Shown here one piece after another: positions 33,837-40,645 of a stretch of DNA of 64,000 nucleotides. This DNA is from Elusimicrobiota bacterium. GTDB taxonomy: Bacteria; Elusimicrobiota; Elusimicrobia; UBA1565; UBA9628. The first letter of the stretch is position 1; the number at the start of each line of letters is the position of its first letter. The translations under genes were made by a program, and so were the position numbers. The notes under the pieces are model-generated. The model searched no databases. It was not told the origin of the DNA and saw nothing but the letters and a program-made list of their open reading frames with translations. The stretch is taken from contig JACRDQ010000039.1 of assembly GCA_016218545.1 (NCBI GenBank), positions 1-64,000 of the forward strand, written 5' to 3'.

Positions 33837-34976
33837 ATGCGCGCCGCAGCCCTGCTGGCGCTGCTCGGCCTCCCTCTCCGGGCCGCGGCGGCTCCCGCCC
33901 GCACCGTGCAGATCGGCATCGTGCAGGGCTCCCGGTCCCTGACGCTCGTCCCTCAGGCCGCCTACGTCCTCGTCGAGCCCTCCGGGGTGCGGTGGGAGGT
34001 CGCGCCCGGGCAGGAGTACCGCGTCCTCCCGGTCAGCGCCGCGCGGGTCCGGTTCGGGGCGTGGCGGGTGGCGGCGGACTCCAGGCTCGAGCCCGGCTCG
34101 CCCTCGGCCACGGTGAAGGTGGACGGCGGCCGCTATGCCGGGAGCCTCATCGTGCGCGCCAACGTCGACGGCACCGTGAGCCTCGTCGACGAGCTTCCCG
34201 TTGAGGACTACCTCAAGGGCGTCCTGGCCGAGGAGATGGAGCCGGATTGGCCGCTCGAGTCCCTCAAGGCCCAGGCCGTGGTGGCCCGCACCTACACCTA
34301 CTACAACCTCGACCGCTTCCGCAGCGACGGCTTCGACCTCGGCCCGGATACGCGCTCGCAGGTCTACAAGGGCGTGGGCCGGGAGTCCGCGGCTATCCTC
34401 AAGGCCGTGGCCTCCACGAAGGACGAGGTCCTAGGCTTCGACGGCAAGCTTCTGAGCGCCTACTACCACTCCTCGTGCGGGGGGCACACCACGAGCCCGA
34501 GCTCGGTCTGGGGGAAGTGGGTCGAGAGCCCCAGGCCCCTCAAGGGGGTCAAAGACCGGTACTGCCACGCCGGGCCCCACGCCAAGTGGACCGCCTACTT
34601 CGCCGACGCCGACATCATGGCCGCGGTGACGGACCAGGTCCTGGGCGTGGTGTCCATCGACTCGCTCTCCGTGGGCAAGCGCGACCCGGCCGGGTTCGTC
34701 GAGGATTTCCGCGTCTACGCGGGCGGGCGCTCCAAGATCTCGGCCAAGGAGTTCCGACGCCGCCTCGGGGCCAAGGAGCTCAAGAGCCTCAAGATCCTGC
34801 GGATCGTGCGCCGTTCGCGGGGCGTGGAGTTCGTGGGCTCCGGGATGGGGCACGGGGTGGGCCTGTGCCAGTGGGGGGCCCGCATCCAGGCCGAGAAGGG
34901 CCGGGGCTACGAGGAGATCCTCTCCTACTACTTCCCGGGCTCGGTCCTCTCCGTGGTGTCGGGCAAGTCCCCATGA
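33837..34976 (+). CDS. SpoIID/LytB-domain protein
   Basis: A 379-residue exported protein: a signal peptide (ALLALLGLPLRAAAAPA), a beta-rich region, then the SpoIID/LytB core (VDELPVEDYLKGVLAEEM; LKAQAVVARTYTYYNLDR; SAYYHSSCGGHTTSPSSVWG; VGSGMGHGVGLCQWGA). SpoIID of Bacillus is a lytic transglycosylase acting on denuded peptidoglycan; homologues occur in non-sporulating diderms, where they are thought to act in wall turnover. Start at 33837 is chosen because it gives the signal peptide and lies just after the ruvB stop. Its stop overlaps queA (ATGA). No sporulation genes are nearby. Confidence 0.88.
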   Translation: MRAAALLALLGLPLRAAAAPARTVQIGIVQGSRSLTLVPQAAYVLVEPSGVRWEVAPGQEYRVLPVSAARVRFGAWRVAADSRLEPGSPSATVKVDGGRYAGSLIVRANVDGTVSLVDELPVEDYLKGVLAEEMEPDWPLESLKAQAVVARTYTYYNLDRFRSDGFDLGPDTRSQVYKGVGRESAAILKAVASTKDEVLGFDGKLLSAYYHSSCGGHTTSPSSVWGKWVESPRPLKGVKDRYCHAGPHAKWTAYFADADIMAAVTDQVLGVVSIDSLSVGKRDPAGFVEDFRVYAGGRSKISAKEFRRRLGAKELKSLKILRIVRRSRGVEFVGSGMGHGVGLCQWGARIQAEKGRGYEEILSYYFPGSVLSVVSGKSP

Positions 34977-36022
34977 GGCTTTCCGACTTCGACTTCGACT
35001 ATCCCGAGACGGCGGTCGCCTCGGAGCCCGCCGCGCCGAGGGACTCGGCCCGCCTGCTGGTCGCGCGGCGCGGGCCGGGCGGCCCGCGCCGCGAGCACCG
35101 CGTCTTCAGGGACCTGCCCGGCCTGCTCGAGCCGGGCGACTGCCTCGTCCTCAACCGCACCAAGGTCTTCCCCGCGCGCCTGCTCGGCAGGAAGGCCACC
35201 GGCGGCAAGGCGGACCTCCTGCTCGTCCGGGAGCTCGAGCCGGGGCTCTGGGCCGCGCTTTCCTCGGGTCTCAAACCCGGGATGAGGCTTGAGTTCGCCT
35301 CCGGGCTCTCCGCCGCGGTGGAGTCCCTCGACGACGAGGGGCAGTACGTCTGCCGTTTCTGCCGGACGGCCATCCTCGGGTTCCTTCAGGAGCACGGCCT
35401 CACCCCCCTGCCCCCCTACATCCGCAAGGCGCGGCGCAGCCGCGGGGCTGCGGCGGACGGGACCGCGGCGGGCGACGGGGACCGCTACCAGACCGTCTAC
35501 GCCCGCCATCAGGGCTCCATCGCCGCTCCCACCGCGGGCCTGCATTTCACGGAGGCTGTCTTCTCCGCGCTCAAGGACCGCGGGGTGAGCACGGCCTGGG
35601 TGACCCTCCACGTGGGGCGGGGCACTTTCAGGCCCGTCGAGCACGACGACCCCAGGCAGCACCGGATGCTCCCGGAGTGGTACCGCGTGGAGGCGGAGGA
35701 CGCGGCCGCGGTGGCGCGGGCGCGCGGCGAGGGCCGCAGGGTCGTGGCCGTGGGCACGACCTCGACCCGGACCCTGGAGACCCTGGCCGCGGGTCCCGGG
35801 TTCTCCTCCGCGGCCGAGGGCTGGACCGACCTCTTCATCCTCCCCGGCCACGAGTTCAGGGCCGTGGGCGGCCTGGTGACCAACTTCCACCTGCCGCGGT
35901 CCACCCCGATCCTGCTGGCCGGCGCCTTCCTGGGCCGGGAGCCGCTCCTGGAGGCCTACCGGGAGGCCGTGTCCATGGGCTACCGGCTCTTCTCCTTCGG
36001 CGACGCCATGCTCATCCTGTGA
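34973..36022 (+). CDS. queA: S-adenosylmethionine:tRNA ribosyltransferase-isomerase QueA
   Basis: A 349-residue enzyme that transfers and isomerises the ribose of S-adenosylmethionine onto 7-aminomethyl-7-deazaguanine in tRNA, forming epoxyqueuosine. Diagnostic blocks: an N-terminal LSDFDFDYPE, LVLNRTKVFPARLLG, PLPPYIRK, YQTVYARHQGSIAAPTAGLH, HVGRGTFRPV and TNFHLPRSTPILLAGAF. Full length with no gaps in the motifs. The ATG overlaps the previous stop, and tgt, the preceding step of the same pathway, follows 43 bp downstream with a clear GGAGGA. Confidence 0.95.
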   Translation: MRLSDFDFDYPETAVASEPAAPRDSARLLVARRGPGGPRREHRVFRDLPGLLEPGDCLVLNRTKVFPARLLGRKATGGKADLLLVRELEPGLWAALSSGLKPGMRLEFASGLSAAVESLDDEGQYVCRFCRTAILGFLQEHGLTPLPPYIRKARRSRGAAADGTAAGDGDRYQTVYARHQGSIAAPTAGLHFTEAVFSALKDRGVSTAWVTLHVGRGTFRPVEHDDPRQHRMLPEWYRVEAEDAAAVARARGEGRRVVAVGTTSTRTLETLAAGPGFSSAAEGWTDLFILPGHEFRAVGGLVTNFHLPRSTPILLAGAFLGREPLLEAYREAVSMGYRLFSFGDAMLIL

Positions 36023-36065
36023 CGGGACGGCCATTTCGTACCATGCTCCACGGAGGACGGACACC

Positions 36066-37232
36066 ATGACTGATCGCAGCCGCTCGGGCGGCGTCTTCGA
36101 GGTCCAGGCTCGCGACGCCGCCACGCGGGCCAGGACCGGCGTGCTGCGCACCCCTCACGGCGACGTCGAGACCCCGGTCTTCATGCCCGTCGCCACCCTG
36201 GGCTCGGTCAAGGCCCTCTCCCAGGAGGACCTCTCCGAGCTTGGCGTGCGGGCCATCCTCGCCAACAGCTACCACCTCTACCTCCGGCCCGGCTGCGCCG
36301 AGATCAAGGCGGCCGGAGGCCTCCACGGCTTCATGGGCTACGACGGGATGATCCTCACGGATTCGGGAGGCTTCCAGGTCATGAGCCTCTCGGACCTGCG
36401 CGAGGTCGACGACCACGGCGTGAGCTTCCGCTCTCACATCGACGGCAGCGCCCATCGCCTGACCCCCGAGAGCGTCATCGAGGTCCAGGCCGCGCTGGGC
36501 TCCGACTGCTGGACCACCCTGGACGTGTGCCCCGCTTATCCCTGCACCGAGGCCCAGGCCGAGGACGCGCTCAAGCGCACCATGGCCTGGACGGACCGGT
36601 CCGTGCCCGCGGTGCGGCGCTTCAAAGACGAGGGGGCCGCCTCGCTCTTCTTCCCCATCCTGCAGGGCTCGGTCTATCCCGAGCTGCGCAAGCGCGCGGC
36701 CGAGCACCTCTCCCGCGTGCCTCACGACGGCGTGTCCATCGGCGGGCTCTCGGTCGGCGAGCCCAAGGAGCTGACCTGGGCGAGCCTGTCCGCGGCCGCG
36801 TCCTTCCTGCCGGACGGAGAGCCCCGCTACCTCATGGGCGTGGGCACGCCGGAGGACGTCTGGGAGGCTTCCGCGGCCGGGGCGGACATGATGGACTGCG
36901 TCTTCCCCACGCGCGTGGCCAGGAACGGGCAGGTCTTCACCCGCACGGGCCGCTACAACATCTCGAACGCCCCCTCGCGCGCCAACTTCGCGCCCGTGGA
37001 CCCGGAGTGCCCCTGCTTCGTCTGCCGCAAGTACACCCGGGCCTACCTGCGCCATCTCTTCAGCTCTCGGGAGCTCCTGGTCTACCGCCTCTTGACCTAC
37101 CACAACCTCTTCTTCATGCTCCGCGTGATGGCCGAGGTCCGCGGGGCCATCCGCGAGGGCAGGTTCGTCCAGGCGAAGAAGGACTTCCTGGGCAGGCTGG
37201 CCGAGGCCGGGGCGCCTGCGCCGCGCCCCTGA
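36066..37232 (+). CDS. tgt: tRNA-guanine transglycosylase Tgt
   Basis: A 388-residue enzyme that swaps guanine-34 for preQ1 in tRNAs with GUN anticodons, first committed tRNA step of queuosine synthesis. Visible: catalytic Asp in ILTDSGGFQVMSL, the nucleophile region MMDCVFPTRVARNG, GGLSVGEP and the zinc site CPCFVC with the distal His of LLTYHN. It has FPILQGSVY where most relatives have VQGG, a minor change near the base pocket. RBS GGAGGA lies 8 bp upstream. It follows queA directly; the opposite-strand radical-SAM/Ycf46 operon ends 1 bp after its stop. Confidence 0.95.
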   Translation: MTDRSRSGGVFEVQARDAATRARTGVLRTPHGDVETPVFMPVATLGSVKALSQEDLSELGVRAILANSYHLYLRPGCAEIKAAGGLHGFMGYDGMILTDSGGFQVMSLSDLREVDDHGVSFRSHIDGSAHRLTPESVIEVQAALGSDCWTTLDVCPAYPCTEAQAEDALKRTMAWTDRSVPAVRRFKDEGAASLFFPILQGSVYPELRKRAAEHLSRVPHDGVSIGGLSVGEPKELTWASLSAAASFLPDGEPRYLMGVGTPEDVWEASAAGADMMDCVFPTRVARNGQVFTRTGRYNISNAPSRANFAPVDPECPCFVCRKYTRAYLRHLFSSRELLVYRLLTYHNLFFMLRVMAEVRGAIREGRFVQAKKDFLGRLAEAGAPAPRP

Positions 37233-37433
37233 TCAGTCCCGGCGCTGGGTCTGCTTCTTGGCCTGGCCGGCCTGGTAGAACTCGGGCTTCTTCTCGACGG
37301 ACTTGAGGCTGCCCAGGCCCGAGGCGAAGCTCTCGAGCTCCGCGTGGCAGGAGGGGCCTTTCATGCCCTTGATCTCCAGCCGGACCTCCCCCTCCGGGGT
37401 GATGAGGACCTCGAGCTCGTGCTTGACGGCCAT
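37233..37433 (-). CDS. DUF2997 family small protein
   Basis: A 66-residue protein with the DUF2997 pattern: LEVLITPEGEVRLEIKGMKG followed by SCHAELESFASGLG, a conserved cysteine, and a basic tail. The start at 37433 has GGAGGCGTG upstream and shares one base with the stop of the DUF1257 gene (TGATG). It is the last gene of the four-gene minus-strand operon. Proteins of this family commonly accompany DUF1257 (Ycf35-like) and Ycf46-like AAA proteins; the biochemical role is unknown. Confidence 0.85.
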   Translation of the reverse strand: MAVKHELEVLITPEGEVRLEIKGMKGPSCHAELESFASGLGSLKSVEKKPEFYQAGQAKKQTQRRD

Positions 37434-37822
37434 CACGCCTCCCACTTGCGCGCCACGAGCCTGATGGAGCCGTCCGCCTGGTTCTTCTCCTCGGCCACGG
37501 TGTAGCCTTGGCTCTGGAGCTGCTTGACGACCTTCCGGTAGGAGTAGCGCTGGACGACCTGACTCACGGACTTGTCTTGGCGGGCGCGCTGGGCCGGGGT
37601 GAGGCCGTGGCAGTCCTTGACGATGGCGAAGCCCTTCGCGGTCTTCCGGATGCCGGCCTTGCGGCCCACCCCGTCGTCGAAGACGGCCTCGACCGGGTGC
37701 CGGACCCCGTCCGAGGTGGCCAGCTCGTAGGACTTCACCAGGTCCCGTCCGATGTCCGCGAGCGCGCCGATGAAGGACGCGAGGTCGTCGAAGCTGACGG
37801 CGAGGTCCGCGGTCTCGGACAT
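37433..37822 (-). CDS. DUF1257 (Ycf35-like) protein
   Basis: A 129-residue soluble protein that matches the Ycf35/DUF1257 pattern: an N-terminal acidic helix (SFDDLASFIGALADIGRDL), a middle beta region (HPVEAVFDDGVGRKAGIRKT, KGFAIVKDCHGLT) and a C-terminal basic helix (VVQRYSYRKVVKQLQSQGYTV). Ycf35 is a conserved plastid/cyanobacterial protein of unknown biochemical role. GGAGGTG precedes the ATG, which shares one base with the stop of the AAA gene; the next start is arranged identically, so the three products are probably made together. Confidence 0.85.
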   Translation of the reverse strand: MSETADLAVSFDDLASFIGALADIGRDLVKSYELATSDGVRHPVEAVFDDGVGRKAGIRKTAKGFAIVKDCHGLTPAQRARQDKSVSQVVQRYSYRKVVKQLQSQGYTVAEEKNQADGSIRLVARKWEA

Positions 37823-39375
37823 CAGGGCACCTCCACCTTGCGCGTGAAGCCTCCGGCGGCGGCGGACGCGGGGGCCTGGGGCGCGGCGGCGGGCCGCGCC
37901 CGGGAGGCCGCCCACTGCCGCAGGCCGTCGATGTCCTCCTTCATGGTGCGCGAGAGCGGCACCGTGGAGGTGAGCGCGGACTTGAGGTCCTCGTTCGAGA
38001 GCTCGCGGCCGCGGTGGAAGGCCTCGTAGAGCCCCTCGACCACGGCCTGCTCGAGCTCCGCTCCGGAGAAGCCCGCGGAGGCGCGGCTCAAGGCCTCGAG
38101 GTCGAACGCGTCCGGGTCCCGGCCTCGTTTCTTGATGTGGATGGAGAGGATGGTCCGCCGGTCCTCCTCGGAGGGCAGGTCGACGAAGAAGATCTCGTCG
38201 AGCCGGCCCTTGCGAAGGAGCTCGGGCGGAAGCATGGTCACCGAGTTGGCCGTGGCCGCGACGAAGACGGGCTTGGTCTTCTCCTGGAGCCAGGTGAGGA
38301 ACGTGGAGAAGACCCGGGCCGTGGTGCCGGCGTCGGAGAAGTTGGAGGACTGGCTGCCGGAGAGGCCCTTCTCGATCTCGTCGAGCCAGAGGATGCAGGG
38401 CGCGACCGACTCCGCGGTCCTGATGGCGCGGCGCATGTTCTCCTCGGACTGCCCCACGATGCCGCCGAAGACCGCGCCCATGTCGAGGCGCAGGAGCGGC
38501 AGGCGCCAGAGGCCGGCGATGGCCTTGCAGGTCAAAGACTTGCCGCACCCCTGCACGCCCAGCAGGAGGATGCCCCGCGGCTGGGGCAGCCCGAACGCGA
38601 GCGCCTTCTCCGAGAAGGCCATGCCCCGCTTGTGGATCCAGTCCTTGAGCAGGCCCAGGCCTCCGATCCCGCCGAACTCCTCGCGGGCCTCGAAGAACTC
38701 GAGCAGGCGGGACTTGCGGATGATCTGCTTCTTCTCCTGGAGGATGACGTCCACGTCGCTGGCCACGAGCTTGGAGTCGAGCACGATGGCCTTGGCCAGG
38801 GCGTTCTCCGCCTCGGTGAGGGTCATGCCCATGGCCGCGTTGATGAGCTTCTCGACGTCCTCGGTCTGGAGGTTGACCTGGAACTTGGCGCCTTGCTGGG
38901 CCGCGCTCGCGACCTCCTTGAGGAGGTCCCAGAGCTCGGCCTTGCCGGGGAGGTCGTAGTCGACCACGGTCACGTCCTTCTCGAGCTCGGTCGGGATGAC
39001 GAGCACGGGCGAGAGCAGGATGATGGACTTGTAGCTGGATTTGAGGGCGTCGACGTTGTCGCGCAGTCTCCGGATGACGCCCGCGTCCTGGAGGAACGGG
39101 TGGAAGTCCTTGAGCACGAAAAGGGCGGGCTCCTGGGAGCCCGCGACGAAGTCCAGCGCGGCCTGCGGGTCCTTGGTCGACGGGTCCGGGGTCCCCCCAG
39201 CCTCGCGGAAGCCCTGCGTCACGGTCCACAGGAAGAGCTTCTTCTTGTGCCCGGAGGCGAGGCGGGAGAGCATGCGCTCCGCCCGAGTCTCCTCCCAGGA
39301 GACGAGGTAGATGAGGGGATAGCGGGCGCGGATGAGGACCTCGAGTTCCGTCTCCTGCGGGTTGGCCATGCTCAT
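37822..39375 (-). CDS. Ycf46-like AAA ATPase
   Basis: A 517-residue AAA protein. The N-terminal half (about 1-240; LIRARYPLIYLVSWEETRAE) is a degenerate P-loop-like domain typical of Ycf46. The C-terminal half is a classical AAA module: Walker A GVQGCGKSLTCK, Walker B CILWLDEIEKGL, sensor TANSVTMLPPELLRKGRLDEIFFV with the arginine finger. In cyanobacteria Ycf46 has been linked to regulation of carbon uptake; here its client is unknown. The start at 39375 overlaps the upstream stop by ATGA, which favours it over the ATG at 39369. Partners: radical-SAM upstream, DUF1257 and DUF2997 downstream. Confidence 0.88.
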   Translation of the reverse strand: MSMANPQETELEVLIRARYPLIYLVSWEETRAERMLSRLASGHKKKLFLWTVTQGFREAGGTPDPSTKDPQAALDFVAGSQEPALFVLKDFHPFLQDAGVIRRLRDNVDALKSSYKSIILLSPVLVIPTELEKDVTVVDYDLPGKAELWDLLKEVASAAQQGAKFQVNLQTEDVEKLINAAMGMTLTEAENALAKAIVLDSKLVASDVDVILQEKKQIIRKSRLLEFFEAREEFGGIGGLGLLKDWIHKRGMAFSEKALAFGLPQPRGILLLGVQGCGKSLTCKAIAGLWRLPLLRLDMGAVFGGIVGQSEENMRRAIRTAESVAPCILWLDEIEKGLSGSQSSNFSDAGTTARVFSTFLTWLQEKTKPVFVAATANSVTMLPPELLRKGRLDEIFFVDLPSEEDRRTILSIHIKKRGRDPDAFDLEALSRASAGFSGAELEQAVVEGLYEAFHRGRELSNEDLKSALTSTVPLSRTMKEDIDGLRQWAASRARPAAAPQAPASAAAGGFTRKVEVP

Positions 39376-39977
39376 AGTCTAGTCAAATGGGGCCGCCTCT
39401 TGGAAGCGGGTTGTTCGCGCGTGACCGGCCGGAGCCCCACGGGCAGGGCTCCGGTCAGCGTGACCGAGCCTCCGGGCGCGATGTGGACCTCCAAGGTCCG
39501 CTCAGGCCAATCCTGCTCGAGGACGCGGCCGGTCCGGGCGTGGAAGGTCTGATTGGAGGAGCCGGCCCAGGCCGGCGCCGAGGAAGCGGACTCCCGGAGG
39601 AACGGCCCTGCGATCACGGCGTCGGCGCGGTCCAGGACCCGGGATCTCGCGGGACAGCGCCGCGCGCCCTCGAGGTCATAGCCCGTGAACACGACCGAAT
39701 CCAGCGCCGGGTCCAGGAGGGCGAGGAGCTCGGACACGGCCTTGGCCTGGAGCAGGGGCTCGCCTCCGGAGAGGGTCACGCCCCGCAAGCCCGGGGTCCG
39801 GGCGATCCTGCGGGCGAGGCCGCGGACGTCCAGCTCCTCTCCGCCGTCCGGATCCGAGAAGGCGGCGTTGGAGCAGCCGGGGCACCGGAGGACGCAGCCC
39901 TGGACCCAGACCACGAACCTCTCTCCGGGTCCGTTGGCGCGGCTGCGCTCGATGATGCGGCCCACCCTCAGTCTCAT
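39372..39977 (-). CDS. Single-cluster radical SAM activase-like protein (NrdG-like)
   Basis: A 201-residue protein with an N-terminal radical-SAM cluster motif CVLRCPGC, an SAM-binding GGE motif (VTLSGGEPLLQ) and VVFTGYDLEGA, the layout of anaerobic ribonucleotide reductase activases and other minimal 4Fe-4S radical-SAM proteins. No NrdD reductase is present, so the target is probably not NrdD. It is the first gene of the operon with the Ycf46-like AAA protein, overlapping it by ATGA. The C-terminal 60 residues (a beta-rich tail with FHARTGRVLEQDW) go beyond the minimal activase. It may install a modification or radical that the AAA protein acts on; that is inference. Confidence 0.8.
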   Translation of the reverse strand: MRLRVGRIIERSRANGPGERFVVWVQGCVLRCPGCSNAAFSDPDGGEELDVRGLARRIARTPGLRGVTLSGGEPLLQAKAVSELLALLDPALDSVVFTGYDLEGARRCPARSRVLDRADAVIAGPFLRESASSAPAWAGSSNQTFHARTGRVLEQDWPERTLEVHIAPGGSVTLTGALPVGLRPVTREQPASKRRPHLTRL

Positions 39978-40042
39978 GCTAGTGAATCATGGCTGAGCTG
40001 CCTGCGTGGTGTCAAGCCTCCATATTAAGGTATCATCTGGAT

Positions 40043-40531
40043 GTGGGAGCCTTCCTCCAGATCGTGGGCGCGTATCTGCTCGGCGCAGCCTATGTGGCCG
40101 GAGGCGCTTTCATCCTGGCCGCGGCCCTGCTGCTGACGCCCGAGTCGCGGCGCGGCGCCAAGGACTTCGCCAAGGGTTCCGCAGCCGCCATCCTGACGGG
40201 TGTGGTGTGGTTCCTGCTCGCCTCCCTGCTGGCCGTGGTCACCCCGCGCCTGCTGGGCCTTGAGCACGCCCCCCCGCACGCCGGCCTGGTCTCGCCCTGG
40301 CTCTTCGGCTTCGTGTGGCTCTTCGTCACCTTCGGCGGCTATCGGGCCATGGCCACGGCCTACCGTCTGGTCTCGCGCGGCCTGACCACGGGCTGGGGCG
40401 CGCGCATCGCGGCCGGCGCGGTCGTGATCGCCTTCTCGCTCGCCTGGACCTCCGCGCTCCTCGTCCCGCAGTCGGTCTGGGCCCCGTTGGTCGGCTCTCC
40501 CGGGGACCGCGCCGCCCCTGCGGCCCAGTGA
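40043..40531 (+). CDS. Small four-helix membrane protein, unknown
   Basis: About 162 residues with four hydrophobic segments (IVGAYLLGAAYVAGGAFILAA; AILTGVVWFLLASLLAVV; PWLFGFVWLFVTFGGY; IAAGAVVIAFSLAWTSALL). No family recognised. A GTG start at 40043 is preferred because the first helix begins there and a TATCAT box lies 6 bp upstream; the in-frame ATG at 39989 adds 18 polar residues without a ribosome binding site. It lies between the divergent radical-SAM gene and hppA, with 114 bp before hppA. Function unknown. Confidence 0.6.
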   Translation: MGAFLQIVGAYLLGAAYVAGGAFILAAALLLTPESRRGAKDFAKGSAAAILTGVVWFLLASLLAVVTPRLLGLEHAPPHAGLVSPWLFGFVWLFVTFGGYRAMATAYRLVSRGLTTGWGARIAAGAVVIAFSLAWTSALLVPQSVWAPLVGSPGDRAAPAAQ

Positions 40532-40568
40532 GCCCTGCCCGGGCGCGACTTGCGCTCGGCCCGTCTCC

Positions 40569-40599
40569 TTGACCGGGGCCTCGAAAAATGGCCTAATAT
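40569..40599 (+). promoter_or_regulatory. Possible hppA promoter
   Basis: TTGACC at 40569-40574 and TAATAT at 40594-40599 with a 19-bp spacer, longer than ideal. It is followed by an AT-rich leader (CCAAATTTAGAGAAATAACA) before the ATG at 40646. Unusually AT-rich for this genome, which supports a regulatory role. Confidence 0.35.
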
Positions 40600-40645
40600 G
40601 CGGCCAAATTTAGAGAAATAACAACATCCAGTCGGGGGTTCTGAC

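Noticed and set aside
33837..34976. Evidence for sporulation from the SpoIID-like gene
   Set aside because: The family is common in non-sporulating diderms and no other sporulation gene is present.
36043..36069. Eight-codon ORF ending on the tgt start codon
   Set aside because: No ribosome binding site precedes it, and the internal GGAGGA is simply the tgt binding site.
39372..39977. Anaerobic ribonucleotide reductase activase NrdG
   Set aside because: The cluster motif fits, but no NrdD is nearby and the operon context is Ycf46/DUF1257/DUF2997, so only NrdG-like was stated.
39989..40042. N-terminal extension of the small membrane protein from ATG 39989
   Set aside because: No ribosome binding site, polar residues before the first helix, and a -10-like box lies inside this stretch.
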